Below, piece by piece: positions 1-8,138 of a stretch of 61,653 bases of DNA; within the stretch, counting starts at the first letter, position 1, and each line of letters opens with the position of its first letter. Made by a program: the position numbers and the translations under genes. A model generated the notes under the pieces. The model saw only the letters and a list, made by a program, of their open reading frames with translations, was not told the origin of the DNA and ran no database searches. Source of the stretch: a bacterium (GTDB lineage Bacteria > Patescibacteriota > Minisyncoccia > Phycocordibacterales > UBA2100). The stretch spans positions 1 to 61,653 of the forward strand of contig JAUSGQ010000035.1 of NCBI GenBank assembly GCA_030674455.1, in the 5' to 3' direction.

Positions 1-1135
1 AGTAGGCCTGTAAGCCGCAGTTGGAAAGAATGGAAGCGCGAAGCGGGGCCGAAAGCTGGGCGAGATTTTGGTGCGCCAAAATAAGCGACAGCTTATACTT
101 GCGCGCCTCGGCGAGTATCTCCGTGAAGCTCTCGGTGGCGAAATTCTGAAACTCGTCTATGTAGAGATAGAACGGCACACGCTTGGAAGCTGGTATATCG
201 GTGCGGGAAAAAGCCGCCATTTGAATTTTCGCCAAGAGAAGCGCGCCCAATAAGTCCGCATTGCCTTTCAAGTGTCCGCGATCTAACTTCACTAAAAGTA
301 TTTTCTTATCGTCCATCACGTCGCGGAGATTGAAAGTGCTTTTAGGAGAAACGAACATTTGCCGCACGTTGTCGTCGGAGAGGAACGCATTAACTTTGTT
401 GAGAGTGGATTCTATCCACTCGTTGCGCGTATGCGGAGCAAGCGTATCAAAGCGTTCAAAATACTGGCGGCTGATGGGGTGTTTCACTTTCTCCAAAACA
501 AGCTTGCGGAAATTGAAGTCCGTTAGAAATAGCGGCACTTCGGCCAGCGTAAGATCGTTTTCAATGAGCGCGATAAGCGTATTTTTGAGCAAGTCCTCCA
601 TACGCGCGCCCCAAGAATCTTTCCAAATTTTCTTAAAGACCTCCACCAGCTCGCTCGCTACTCCCGCCGGAGATATGCCCTCCGTTTTTTCAAGCACATT
701 GAAACAAACTGTGTTGTCGGGGTCGGTCGGGTCAATCAGTATGACGCGCTTTCTCAAAAAATCCGGCTCGTCTTTTTTGAGCAGATACAGATAGCCCTTC
801 ACGTCTTCCGTCAGGTCGCCGTGCGCGTCTATGATCCCTAAGCCGTCGTCATTTTCAATATCCTGTTTCGCCAGCGACTCCAAAAACTTCGTCTTGCCTG
901 ACCCTGAAGCCCCGACGACGTAAAAGTGCGTTGAGCGATGTTCCTGCAAAACGCCTTTTAATACCCACTCCTCGTTCCCGTCGGCGTTTTCGGTCTGGGC
1001 GAAGCCCAGCGCCAATTCGTCGGGGTTAGGCACGCGCTGAATTATGACGGGCTCTTTCTTTTCGGGCTTGGGAGCAGGGGGCCGCTTCGGTTCAATTATT
1101 CCTACGCCCACCAGAAAATCATTCCACCACCCCAT
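1..1135 (-). CDS. VirD4/TraD-like conjugation ATPase, 3' end cut by window
   Basis: Predicted P-loop ATPase of the type IV coupling protein / TraM-recognition group, which moves DNA or substrates at the membrane. Read on the minus strand, the start ATG is at 1135 and the frame stays open to the window edge (about 378 residues, C-terminus missing). Walker A GASGSGKT is at residues 75-82, a Walker B-like YIDEFQNF lies near residue 325, and an ARKYKLSLILAHQ motif follows. No transmembrane segment is seen at the N-terminus. The start is 2 bp after the stop of the upstream gene, so the two are probably co-transcribed. It is a paralogue of the protein at 13609-15351 (shared ARMEDLLKNTLIAL-type stretch). 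Confidence 0.85.
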   Translation of the reverse strand, partial: MGWWNDFLVGVGIIEPKRPPAPKPEKKEPVIIQRVPNPDELALGFAQTENADGNEEWVLKGVLQEHRSTHFYVVGASGSGKTKFLESLAKQDIENDDGLGIIDAHGDLTEDVKGYLYLLKKDEPDFLRKRVILIDPTDPDNTVCFNVLEKTEGISPAGVASELVEVFKKIWKDSWGARMEDLLKNTLIALIENDLTLAEVPLFLTDFNFRKLVLEKVKHPISRQYFERFDTLAPHTRNEWIESTLNKVNAFLSDDNVRQMFVSPKSTFNLRDVMDDKKILLVKLDRGHLKGNADLLGALLLAKIQMAAFSRTDIPASKRVPFYLYIDEFQNFATESFTEILAEARKYKLSLILAHQNLAQLSAPLRASILSNCGLQAY

Positions 1136-1137
1136 AC

Positions 1138-1650
1138 TCAGACAATATTCAACATTCCCTTGGCCTGTGTATTTATCTTGGAGAAGTCCTGCTGGAGGTC
1201 GGTTGTAATTTGCTCTACCGAGCCGACGACGACACTATGGGCAATGCTCAGATAGGCCGAAATTATTTCTTTTTCAAAAATATTGCATATCGTCAGGTGT
1301 TCCTTTAAATTCGGCGCTAAGAGCCAGCGAGAAACAAGCAGATATGTACCGTAGTCGTGCGCGCCCACTACCGTTATATAAGGGCCGCCGATCATTTTCT
1401 CCTGATTGGTAAAATAAAAACATGGCCGCGAACCCTGCCCAGAGGTTTTAGTATCTCCAAAGAATCCGTCCACCTGCTCCCTCCCATACAGAAGGTTGGG
1501 AATTTCCTTCTCCTTCATTCGGCGTTCTATTTCTTCCCAAAGTTTTTCCGCTTTCCCTTTGGCTTCCGGCACAACTGCCTCCCAAGAACTAATAACCATA
1601 TTTGGCCCCATTCTGATGACACCTTCGGGGCGCGATGTGAAAAGTCCCAT
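1138..1650 (-). CDS. hypothetical protein of the conjugation-like module
   Basis: A 170-residue soluble protein that I do not recognise. It has a charged helical stretch around residues 30-50, then a mixed alpha/beta region with aromatic residues (GSRPCFYFTNQE, YGTYLLVSRWL), and no signal peptide or membrane segment. It sits between the replication-relaxation gene and the VirD4-like ATPase, 2 bp before the latter, which suggests a role in the same mobile module. CPR plasmid-like clusters often carry a small conserved unknown here; assignment to that group is inference. Confidence 0.6.
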   Translation of the reverse strand: MGLFTSRPEGVIRMGPNMVISSWEAVVPEAKGKAEKLWEEIERRMKEKEIPNLLYGREQVDGFFGDTKTSGQGSRPCFYFTNQEKMIGGPYITVVGAHDYGTYLLVSRWLLAPNLKEHLTICNIFEKEIISAYLSIAHSVVVGSVEQITTDLQQDFSKINTQAKGMLNIV

Positions 1651-1678
1651 ACAAAGTTATAAATAAGCTGATAATGGT

Positions 1679-2548
1679 CTAGTAAACTATTGCCTGCGGC
1701 TCGTCGTTTTTGGGCGACTGCCACACAGCCGTTAGCAGGGCTTCCGGCGTAGCCGTATTGTATCGTGTTTCCGAAAGGAACAGATACATAGGGCTACCTT
1801 TGCGGCTGTCGTCCGCGTCCTTGGCCACACGGCAAAGGTTCCTCGCCCGACCTTCGTTGGGCGTTATCGTTAGCACGCGGAAATTGGAAATGCCGATTGT
1901 GTTTTTGAAGCTCTCCTCGCGGTTGTGCCGCCAATACATTTTCAATTTAGATAAGAATCTCGGCTCGTTCTCCGTTGCTCGGTCAGCTTCTAAAAAACAC
2001 GGATACTTGGCCGCCGCCGTTTCCAACACGAAAAAAGCGTCCGGCACTAACGGGGGATTTCCGCCGCGCTGCGATAACACCTTTTTCAAATCATATCCCT
2101 GCACCCAACGAGTAAGCTCCACATCAGGACGTTTTTTCAACGCGAGCATAAGACACACGCGGAATTGTGAAATCATCTGCGAGTGGGCGATGAGCGGCAG
2201 AGTGTGTTCGTTCTCTCGCACGCGGCGCAATATCCCTTCGCGCTCCTCCGCGTTTTTCGCCAATGTCTCCGCGCCTTTGCGACCGAGAGAATAGATAATA
2301 TGAGAGGAGGTGAGGTTCGCGGTTTTCTGAATTGCGGGGCGATCAAGATAGCCGTGCTGATAAAGCAAGCTCAATCGCTGTTTGATATTGCGAACTCCGC
2401 CAGTATGAAGTGAAAGAAGTTGCTCCGTGTTCAAAAACCGGAACTCCCACACATCGCGGAGGAGCGCAATGTCGCGGGGCTGTAATCGGAGGGGGTCGGC
2501 CACCCCACCACGAGAGAACTTTTGAAGACGAGGGTTAGGCTCACTCAT
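1679..2548 (-). CDS. replication-relaxation family protein
   Basis: Predicted member of the replication-relaxation family (PF13814), DNA-binding proteins tied to plasmid replication or mobilisation. The N-terminal 100 residues have a winged-helix pattern (RDIALLRDVWEFRFLNTEQL, then a helix-turn-helix with VRNIKQRLSLLYQHGYLDR). A beta-rich nuclease-like half follows with LVPDAFFVLE and FLEADRATE, the typical PDxxF...ExDR arrangement. It leads the minus-strand module that continues with the unknown protein and the ATPase. The start ATG at 2548 has no clear Shine-Dalgarno site. Confidence 0.75.
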   Translation of the reverse strand: MSEPNPRLQKFSRGGVADPLRLQPRDIALLRDVWEFRFLNTEQLLSLHTGGVRNIKQRLSLLYQHGYLDRPAIQKTANLTSSHIIYSLGRKGAETLAKNAEEREGILRRVRENEHTLPLIAHSQMISQFRVCLMLALKKRPDVELTRWVQGYDLKKVLSQRGGNPPLVPDAFFVLETAAAKYPCFLEADRATENEPRFLSKLKMYWRHNREESFKNTIGISNFRVLTITPNEGRARNLCRVAKDADDSRKGSPMYLFLSETRYNTATPEALLTAVWQSPKNDEPQAIVY

Positions 2549-3024
2549 TACCCTAAATTATACGCTTATCCGACCCCCGTTTCCGAGGCCTTCTTCCTTC
2601 CCGTCCTATCCTTTTATCCAGTCAGAACCCCCCCCGACTTGAAAAAAGAAACAGCAGGACGGAAGGAGAAGGCCGAGCCACCAGACGCGGCCCCCGCGAC
2701 ATTTCACGGAGCGCGGCCCAGCAGGGCGCGCGGAGTGAAGTAGGACTGCTGGTTTGAGAGGAGGCAGGGGTGCAAACGCCAGTGTTGAAGCCAGAAACGG
2801 AGAGACGTACCCCATCACTCCGAGGGTAGCCGCATGATGGGGTGAATGATGGGGTAAACGTCAGCAATTTTTGGTAAAATAAGTGCGCGCAAAGGTATAC
2901 TTAAGCACATCGGAAATTGTGATATTCTGAACTTAGGCTGTGTCGATAAAGACTGCAAAAGAACCGGGAGAAAGAACGGTCCGAACCATATTTTAATTTT
3001 GGAGGAAGAAAATCTTTTAATCAT
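2549..3024. other. gene-free stretch with short tandem/inverted repeat
   Basis: No convincing gene in 476 bp between the mobile-type module and the next plus-strand gene. It holds ACCCCATCA (2809-2817) facing two tandem TGATGGGGT copies (2835-2843 and 2847-2855, 12-bp period), able to form a hairpin. The position beside a replication-relaxation gene makes an origin, transfer site or element border possible, but nothing proves it. A GGAGG at 3001-3005 is too far from the ATG at 3025 to be a normal ribosome site. Confidence 0.5.
2809..2855. repeat. tandem TGATGGGGT repeat with inverted partner
   Basis: ACCCCATCA at 2809-2817 is the reverse complement of TGATGGGGT at 2835-2843, which is repeated at 2847-2855. 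It could be an iteron-like binding site or a hairpin. Function unknown. Confidence 0.5.
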
Positions 3025-3675
3025 ATGAATCAAAAAGGATTTTCAAATACATTGATTATTATTTTAGCTCTCGTCGTAATTGGCGGTATTGCCAGTTATT
3101 TTGTTTTCAATAAGACTTTCAATAATCCCCCGTGTCAATCATCAGATTACTGTAAAGACAGTTCATTCGTTCCAAGTGGACATGGCCGCGTGCCCGGCTG
3201 TGTTAATGTTCTGTTTGCTGGAGGTACTCGAAGAGAACAGGTGAAATCGCTACTCCAACAATTAAAACTAAAAGAACCGGCGGCTTTGTCTGAAGATGCT
3301 AAACCGTTCGGCGCTTTTGTGCCGACGCTAGAAGTGATCGTACATGATTTTGAACAAACCGCAGCTCTTCTTAAAAAGGATTCTAACGTGGTTGATGTTC
3401 AACTTCTTTATCGTTCACTAAATCCTGAGTCAGCGGACTATGGTGATTATCATATCTACGTACTCTTTATTGATTCAATGACACCTAGTCGGGCACGTCG
3501 GTTACTTAGCGATACCTATAAATTGCAAGCGAACCCTGGTATCCCAGACGGTGTTCCACTCAGGCTAGAGGTTCCCCCATGGTCAGTAAACTCAACGGTA
3601 AGAGCTTTGTGGTCATCCTCGATTGTTCAATTTGTCTTACAGTGTCCTGTTCAGGGCCCAGCACGCGCTAATTGA
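3025..3675 (+). CDS. hypothetical membrane-anchored protein
   Basis: A 216-residue protein with a single hydrophobic N-terminal segment (about residues 9-29, preceded by NQKGFSN), resembling the pilin-like or signal-anchor starts frequent in CPR secreted proteins. The rest is predicted to be extracellular, with cysteine pairs near residues 37/43 and 59 and near the end (CPVQGPARAN). No catalytic motif is recognised. It stands alone between the mobile-type module and the corrinoid gene, with 100 bp or more on each side. Confidence 0.6.
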   Translation: MNQKGFSNTLIIILALVVIGGIASYFVFNKTFNNPPCQSSDYCKDSSFVPSGHGRVPGCVNVLFAGGTRREQVKSLLQQLKLKEPAALSEDAKPFGAFVPTLEVIVHDFEQTAALLKKDSNVVDVQLLYRSLNPESADYGDYHIYVLFIDSMTPSRARRLLSDTYKLQANPGIPDGVPLRLEVPPWSVNSTVRALWSSSIVQFVLQCPVQGPARAN

Positions 3676-3806
3676 TTTGAAAAGAGCTTTTTAAATTTAA
3701 AAGAACAAAGAGTATACTGCCAAAGAAAAATTGGAAATTGTTAAATCTTGCGGGGTGACGAGCCCCTACACAGGTGCAAACGGCTAGGAAGTGTATTATT
3801 GTAGGC

Positions 3807-4364
3807 ATGGCTTTCTACACAGGTAAGGGCGACAGCGGCACCACGAAACTTTTTGATTCTCCAAAGGGAAAGCGGGTCTCAAAATCCGCGCCGATTTTTG
3901 AGACCCTCGGAATGCTGGATGAATTAAATACGCTCACGGGTTGGTGCAGAGTTGCGGCGCCGAAGAAGCTCAAGGGAGGAGGGAAAACCGTTCTCGATAT
4001 TTTGCTTGACGTTCAGAATCATTTGTTTACTTTGCAGGCGGAAGTCGCCGGAGCACCGAAATCTGTTCCGCAAGAAAGTGTTGAATCTATGAACATGCTC
4101 ATCAACGAAATTGAGAAATCTTTGCCGGAAGTCAAAACGTTTCTTGTGCCAGGCGGGACGGAGTTCTCGGCTCGGCTCGATATCGCGCGTGCGGTTTCGC
4201 GTCGCGTCGAGCGCCGTCTCGTGCAGCTCCACGAATCAGAAGACCGCGCGATTTCCGATTCCAGCCGCGCATATGCCAACCGTCTCTCCTCGCTCTTTTA
4301 CGCATTAGTCCGGCTCGAAAATAATCGCGCGGGAGTTTCGGAACGGCCTCCGCAGTATCCATGA
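3807..4364 (+). CDS. pduO: PduO-type ATP:cob(I)alamin adenosyltransferase
   Basis: Transfers the adenosyl group of ATP to cob(I)alamin, making adenosylcobalamin. The N-terminal MAFYTGKGDSGTTKL is the family's ATP-binding YTGxGDxGxT motif. Later come the helical-bundle motifs LFTLQAEVAGAPK, FLVPGGTEFSARLDIARAVSRRVERR and YANRLSSLFYALVR, with the conserved ...RRxERR arginines. The 185-residue length from this start is normal; the frame extends upstream to 3774, but the motif argues for 3807. A strong hairpin follows the stop. CPR bacteria usually cannot make cobalamin, so it probably serves salvaged corrinoid. Confidence 0.9.
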   Translation: MAFYTGKGDSGTTKLFDSPKGKRVSKSAPIFETLGMLDELNTLTGWCRVAAPKKLKGGGKTVLDILLDVQNHLFTLQAEVAGAPKSVPQESVESMNMLINEIEKSLPEVKTFLVPGGTEFSARLDIARAVSRRVERRLVQLHESEDRAISDSSRAYANRLSSLFYALVRLENNRAGVSERPPQYP

Positions 4365-4397
4365 ACATCCTTACATACTTGAGAATGTAAGGATGTT
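4364..4397. terminator. hairpin terminator after corrinoid adenosyltransferase
   Basis: AACATCCTTACAT (4364-4376) and ATGTAAGGATGTT (4385-4397) form a perfect 13-bp stem with an 8-nt loop starting at the last base of the stop codon, followed by AT-rich sequence. It could terminate in either direction. Confidence 0.7.
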
Positions 4398-4424
4398 ATT
4401 AAAAATTAATTCAAAGGAAACATT

Positions 4425-5522
4425 ATGAGAAGATATCTGCCGAAAAATACACAGGAACTCATTAGGTGGTATGAGCGATACGTCTCACCCATCGCCCTCG
4501 TCGCGGGCTTTTTGGCGGATAACTACATTCTTCTGCGCCGCGTTGACCTTTGGACAAGCAATTTGCTTCTCTTTTTCTACCTTGCCGTCGCCGCGCTCTG
4601 CGTCGCGTTAAGCAATTTAATTGCGACAGGCCGACTGCAAAAACCTTTCTTGGTGAAAGCCGCTCCATTCATACCGGTTGTCGCGCAATTCGCCTTCGGC
4701 GGTCTTTTCAGCGGGTACGTAAGTTTGTACAGCAGAAGCGCTGCGTACTCCGCAAGTTGGATATTCGTCGTTCTTCTCGCGGCACTTTTACTTGGTAACG
4801 AGCGCTTCACGAGATTTTACGCACGGTTCACGTTTCAGACAGGCATTCTTTTTACCGTCTTGTTTTCGTTCCTCATTTTCTATCTGCCGGTCGTTCTTGG
4901 AAGCATCGGCCCGAGCATTTTTATCGCGAGCGGCATCTTGAGTTTGGGTATCATGACGTTGTTCATGAGACTGCTTGCGCATTTTATGCCGGAACATGTG
5001 CGGGCGCATCGCACGAAAATCGCACGCAGTATTGCAGTCATCTTCATCACATTCAACGTTCTCTATTTCTCTCACGCAATTCCTCCACTGCCCTTGGCGC
5101 TTAAATCAGCGGGCGTATATCACGACATAAAGAAAGAGGGCGATGCATATATCCTGCGCGCCGAGCCCGTTCCTTGGTATGAATCGTATCTTCGCTACAA
5201 CACTATCTATCACAAGACTGCGGATGAAACAGTGTTCGTATATTCCGCTGTATTTGCCCCCTCGAAATTCTCGACCACGATTCTTCACGAATGGGAGTAT
5301 TACGACGAGAACTCGAAGTCGTGGATTAAAACATCGACCTTCGGATTTCCCATCACGGGCGGACGAGACGGAGGATATCGCGGATTTTCACTCCGTGAAA
5401 GTATAAATGAGGGCAAATGGCGCGTGAATGTTAAAACCGGCAATGGGCTTATTATCGGACGTATTGCGTTTACGATTGAGGATGTTGATGTCCCTGTAAA
5501 GACCGTCGAAATTCGGAATTAA
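4425..5522 (+). CDS. polytopic membrane protein with C-terminal DUF2914
   Basis: A 365-residue protein with about seven hydrophobic segments in residues 15-225 and a C-terminal domain (about 230-360) matching the DUF2914 pattern: ILHEWEYYD, the FPITGGRDGGYRGFS stretch, GKWRVNVKTGNGLIIGRIAFTI. That domain is predicted to face outward as a beta-sandwich. Molecular function is unknown. It stands alone between the hairpin at 4364 and tRNA-His. Confidence 0.75.
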   Translation: MRRYLPKNTQELIRWYERYVSPIALVAGFLADNYILLRRVDLWTSNLLLFFYLAVAALCVALSNLIATGRLQKPFLVKAAPFIPVVAQFAFGGLFSGYVSLYSRSAAYSASWIFVVLLAALLLGNERFTRFYARFTFQTGILFTVLFSFLIFYLPVVLGSIGPSIFIASGILSLGIMTLFMRLLAHFMPEHVRAHRTKIARSIAVIFITFNVLYFSHAIPPLPLALKSAGVYHDIKKEGDAYILRAEPVPWYESYLRYNTIYHKTADETVFVYSAVFAPSKFSTTILHEWEYYDENSKSWIKTSTFGFPITGGRDGGYRGFSLRESINEGKWRVNVKTGNGLIIGRIAFTIEDVDVPVKTVEIRN

Positions 5523-5601
5523 ATATCACAGACATTTCAAAAAGCATTGCGATTTCTTGGTTCATGGTTATGATGCGTGGTGCTACGCGCGTGGGCTGTA
5601 T

Positions 5602-5677
5602 GGCGGCTGTGGTGTAACGGTTAACATTGGAGCTTGTGGAGCTCTCGATTCGGGTTCGATTCCCGACAGCCGCCCCA
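5602..5677 (+). tRNA. tRNA-His (GTG)
   Basis: A cloverleaf can be folded by eye: acceptor GCGGCTG (5603-5609) pairs with CAGCCGC (5667-5673), with the extra G-1 at 5602 opposite C73, the histidine identity pair. The anticodon stem GGAGC/GCTCT encloses the loop TTGTGGA with anticodon GTG. The T arm is TCGGG-TTCGATT-CCCGA, and CCA (5675-5677) is encoded. Confidence 0.95.
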
Positions 5678-5755
5678 AAATAATTAAGTGAATGTCCCGC
5701 GAAATCGACTGTTAGAATGTTTTTGCAATTGTGGGATTGGGGTTACACTTTGTGT

Positions 5756-6247
5756 ATGAAAGGACTCGGACAAAGACCGCGAATGAATCCACTGTATGAG
5801 AAGCATAGAACTGTGCAAGTGGAAAATAGGGTCATTCGCTCTATTGCAGAAGATTATGCTAAAAGGGAGGGGCGCACCAAACCAATAATAAGGGATCGCA
5901 AGCACGCGAGGAATCTACTAAGCCGTGCGAGAGAGAATACCAATAGAATAATTCAAGAGGAACTTGTAGATACGGAGTTCAAACGGGATCCAAAATTACG
6001 TAAGGCATGGAATGATGCCCTAAAAAAGTCGGTAAAGAAGGTCAAACAAGCTCAAGCGGGTGGTAAAAGTGAGCTGGAAGTAAACTATAAGTTGATTGAC
6101 GAAATAATTGATTACATGCAGCGTAATGGCGATTTGCACGATGCGTTTAAAAACAGGGGAGACTTGCTCAATAAATTTATCGAACATCTGCAAAAACAGG
6201 CACCCTCAATTACGGAAAAAGAACTTCAAGAGCTCATTCATATTTAG
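5756..6247 (+). CDS. hypothetical charged helical protein
   Basis: A 163-residue, strongly basic, mostly alpha-helical soluble protein with no recognised domain. Features are a lysine/arginine-rich first half (RPRMNPLYEKHRT, RDRKHARNLLSRARE), a Gly-poor helical middle and an amphipathic end. The start at 5756 is preferred over an in-frame ATG at 5717 because a -10-like TACACT (5744-5749) lies 6 nt upstream, which would exclude the earlier start. It ends 8 bp before the DUF2127 gene. Confidence 0.55.
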   Translation: MKGLGQRPRMNPLYEKHRTVQVENRVIRSIAEDYAKREGRTKPIIRDRKHARNLLSRARENTNRIIQEELVDTEFKRDPKLRKAWNDALKKSVKKVKQAQAGGKSELEVNYKLIDEIIDYMQRNGDLHDAFKNRGDLLNKFIEHLQKQAPSITEKELQELIHI

Positions 6248-6255
6248 GCATCTTT

Positions 6256-6801
6256 ATGACCGAAGAATCAAATGTCATGCAATCCGAAAATATTGCTGAA
6301 GTAAAGCATCACGCAGAAGTAGTGGAAAAGCGCGAGCATGCGATTTACGAGGTTTTTATCGGCGCCATAGTGATAAAGGGGGTGAATGCGACGCTCGAAA
6401 TTATCCTTGGCACGCTCCTATTGTTCACGGATGTTGTGGAAGACATCGTTTCTTTTCTAGTGCAGAAAGAGCTCATAGAGGACCCGAACAGCTTTGTCGC
6501 GACATACATTCAATCGCTTCTTTCGACAACGCCGCAGGCGCAATCATTCGGGGCGCTATACCTACTTAGTCACGGCATCGTGAAAGTATTTTTGATCATA
6601 GGACTTCTGCGGAACAAAGTATGGGCATACCCGGCGACGATGGCGGTGCTCACTCTCTTCATCGCGTATCAGCTCATTCGGTACCTTAATACGCATTCCA
6701 TTCTTCTTATTTTCCTTTCGATATTCGATGCGACGGTCATATGGCTCGTGTGGCACGAATACAAACGCCTTCAGCCGAAAGTTGTTGCAGGGAAATGCTG
6801 A
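6256..6801 (+). CDS. DUF2127 family membrane protein
   Basis: A 181-residue membrane protein with four likely transmembrane segments. It has the DUF2127 arrangement: a first helix with IGAIVIKGVNATLEIILG, then LYLLSHGIVKVFLIIGLLRNKVWAYP (the conserved SHGxxK...W.YP region), then two further helices. Family function is unknown. It follows the previous gene by 8 bp and precedes another small membrane protein by 13 bp. Confidence 0.8.
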   Translation: MTEESNVMQSENIAEVKHHAEVVEKREHAIYEVFIGAIVIKGVNATLEIILGTLLLFTDVVEDIVSFLVQKELIEDPNSFVATYIQSLLSTTPQAQSFGALYLLSHGIVKVFLIIGLLRNKVWAYPATMAVLTLFIAYQLIRYLNTHSILLIFLSIFDATVIWLVWHEYKRLQPKVVAGKC

Positions 6802-6807
6802 TATACT
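6802..6807 (+). promoter_or_regulatory. -10 box 7 nt before start codon
   Basis: TATACT at 6802-6807, followed by 7 nt and the ATG at 6815. The spacing fits a leaderless transcript. No good -35 is visible. Confidence 0.45.
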
Positions 6808-6814
6808 TATAGAC

Positions 6815-7021
6815 ATGTCGGAACAGGAAATAATACAGCGCCTTAATGCGCTCCAGCAAAAAATTGACGCCACATATATTTCCGCTGAAAAAACGCGCAA
6901 ATATTTTCTGACTGTTATTATTGTTTCGGTAATTGCATTTGTCTTGCCGCTAGTGGGTCTTTTCTTAGCAATTCCGTCATTTCTTTCGACGTACAGCGAC
7001 ATTAGCGGTCTGATCCAGTAG
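6815..7021 (+). CDS. small single-span membrane protein
   Basis: A 68-residue protein with a helical N-terminus (MSEQEIIQRLNALQQKIDA), one or two hydrophobic segments (about residues 30-52) and a short tail. The start is taken at 6815 because a TATACT box ends 7 nt upstream; the frame is open further upstream inside the DUF2127 gene, but that part has no coding character. Function unknown. Confidence 0.6.
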   Translation: MSEQEIIQRLNALQQKIDATYISAEKTRKYFLTVIIVSVIAFVLPLVGLFLAIPSFLSTYSDISGLIQ

Positions 7022-7130
7022 ACCGGGACTTCCCACACCTCTCGCCCTACGTTGCCAGTAAGAGGAAGTGATATAATTCGTCTAACATATTAATAGAGTA
7101 CTAACTGCGTGCCATTAACTTATAAAATAT

Positions 7131-7949
7131 ATGGAACAGCAATCTGTGCAGGAGATTATCAAGGCAACTCACAGGCCGCGCCAGGCGGCGGCTTGGGCTT
7201 TAGGGTTTTTGGCCCTTTTTTTGCTGGTTTCAACGATAACCGAGCTAAAGGGTTTGCGATACATAGGCAGCGGCGTTTCCGCGAGCAATACGATAAGTGT
7301 GAGCGGGGAAGGAGAAGTTTTTGCGGTTCCGGACACTGCAACATTTTCAGTAACAGTTCTTGAGAAAGCGAAAGAGGTGAAAGATGCGCAGGACGCTGCT
7401 ACCAAGAAAGTAAACGACATAATCGCATACCTAAAACAAGGCGGTATTGAGGAAAAAGATATCAAAACGACGGACTACAATATCAACCCCGATTATGAGT
7501 GGAAGCAGAGCGCATGTCCGCAGGGCGTCTTTTGCCCGCCGGGCAATCAGGTACTCGTTGGCTTTCAAGTTTCGCAGACACTTTCCGTGAAAGTACGCGA
7601 CACGAAGAAGGCCGGTGATTTGCTCTCGGGCGTGGGTTCGCGCGGAGCCACGCAAGTGAGCGGATTATCCTTTACGATAGACGATGAAGATGCGCTCAAA
7701 GCGCAGGCGCGCGATAAGGCGATAGCAGAGGCAAAGGAGAAGGCAAAAGCGCTTGCCAAATCTCTCGGCGTATCGCTTGTGCGCGTTGTCGGATTCAGCG
7801 AGAGCGGAGCAGGCGGCCCGATTTACTACGCGAAAGCTGCAATGTCGCTCGGACGCGGTGGCGCAGAGGATGCTTCTGTGGCTCCGGAAATTCCTGTGGG
7901 GGAAAATAAGATAGTCTCAAACGTTAACATTGTGTACGAGATTCGATAG
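7131..7949 (+). CDS. SIMPL domain (DUF541) protein
   Basis: A 272-residue envelope protein with one N-terminal membrane anchor (about residues 22-40) and a SIMPL/DUF541 domain. Seen are ISVSGEGEVFAVPDTATFSVTV, the repeated helix AATKKVNDIIAYLKQGGIEEKDIKTTDYNI split over the usual strand-helix pattern, and AIAEAKEKAKALAKSLGV near residue 205. The family forms periplasmic or surface assemblies of unsettled function. It is followed directly by the palindromic element at 7963-8050. Confidence 0.85.
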   Translation: MEQQSVQEIIKATHRPRQAAAWALGFLALFLLVSTITELKGLRYIGSGVSASNTISVSGEGEVFAVPDTATFSVTVLEKAKEVKDAQDAATKKVNDIIAYLKQGGIEEKDIKTTDYNINPDYEWKQSACPQGVFCPPGNQVLVGFQVSQTLSVKVRDTKKAGDLLSGVGSRGATQVSGLSFTIDDEDALKAQARDKAIAEAKEKAKALAKSLGVSLVRVVGFSESGAGGPIYYAKAAMSLGRGGAEDASVAPEIPVGENKIVSNVNIVYEIR

Positions 7950-7962
7950 GAGGGACGTTCAA

Positions 7963-8050
7963 AGACCGGATGTTTTTTAACGGCCTATCGGGTAATGATA
8001 GGCACCTGTAGACGGGACAAATCACTCAAACCGTTAAAAACACCCGGTCT
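7963..8050. repeat. cloverleaf-like palindromic element, copy A
   Basis: Outer arms at 7963-7983 and 8031-8050 are near-perfect inverted repeats (AGACCGG-R-TGTTTTT core). Inside are the hairpin CTATC..GATAG (7985-8000), the box CACCTGTAGACGG (8002-8014) and AATCACTCAAACCGT (8020-8034). The last box occurs identically at 16853-16867, and the other two occur there in inverted orientation. It lies just after a stop codon and may end transcription or be a small repeat element. Confidence 0.7.
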
Positions 8051-8138
8051 TCTCTCTGAGGTTAGTAAAATACCAATCGCACGGTTTGTTGCGTGATTTC
8101 TCATAACGCGTTAGGGTGAATCAGCAAAACAATATCCT

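Noticed and set aside
261-794. 177-codon plus-strand reading frame
   Set aside because: It is antisense to the VirD4-like ATPase, whose motifs are unambiguous on the minus strand.
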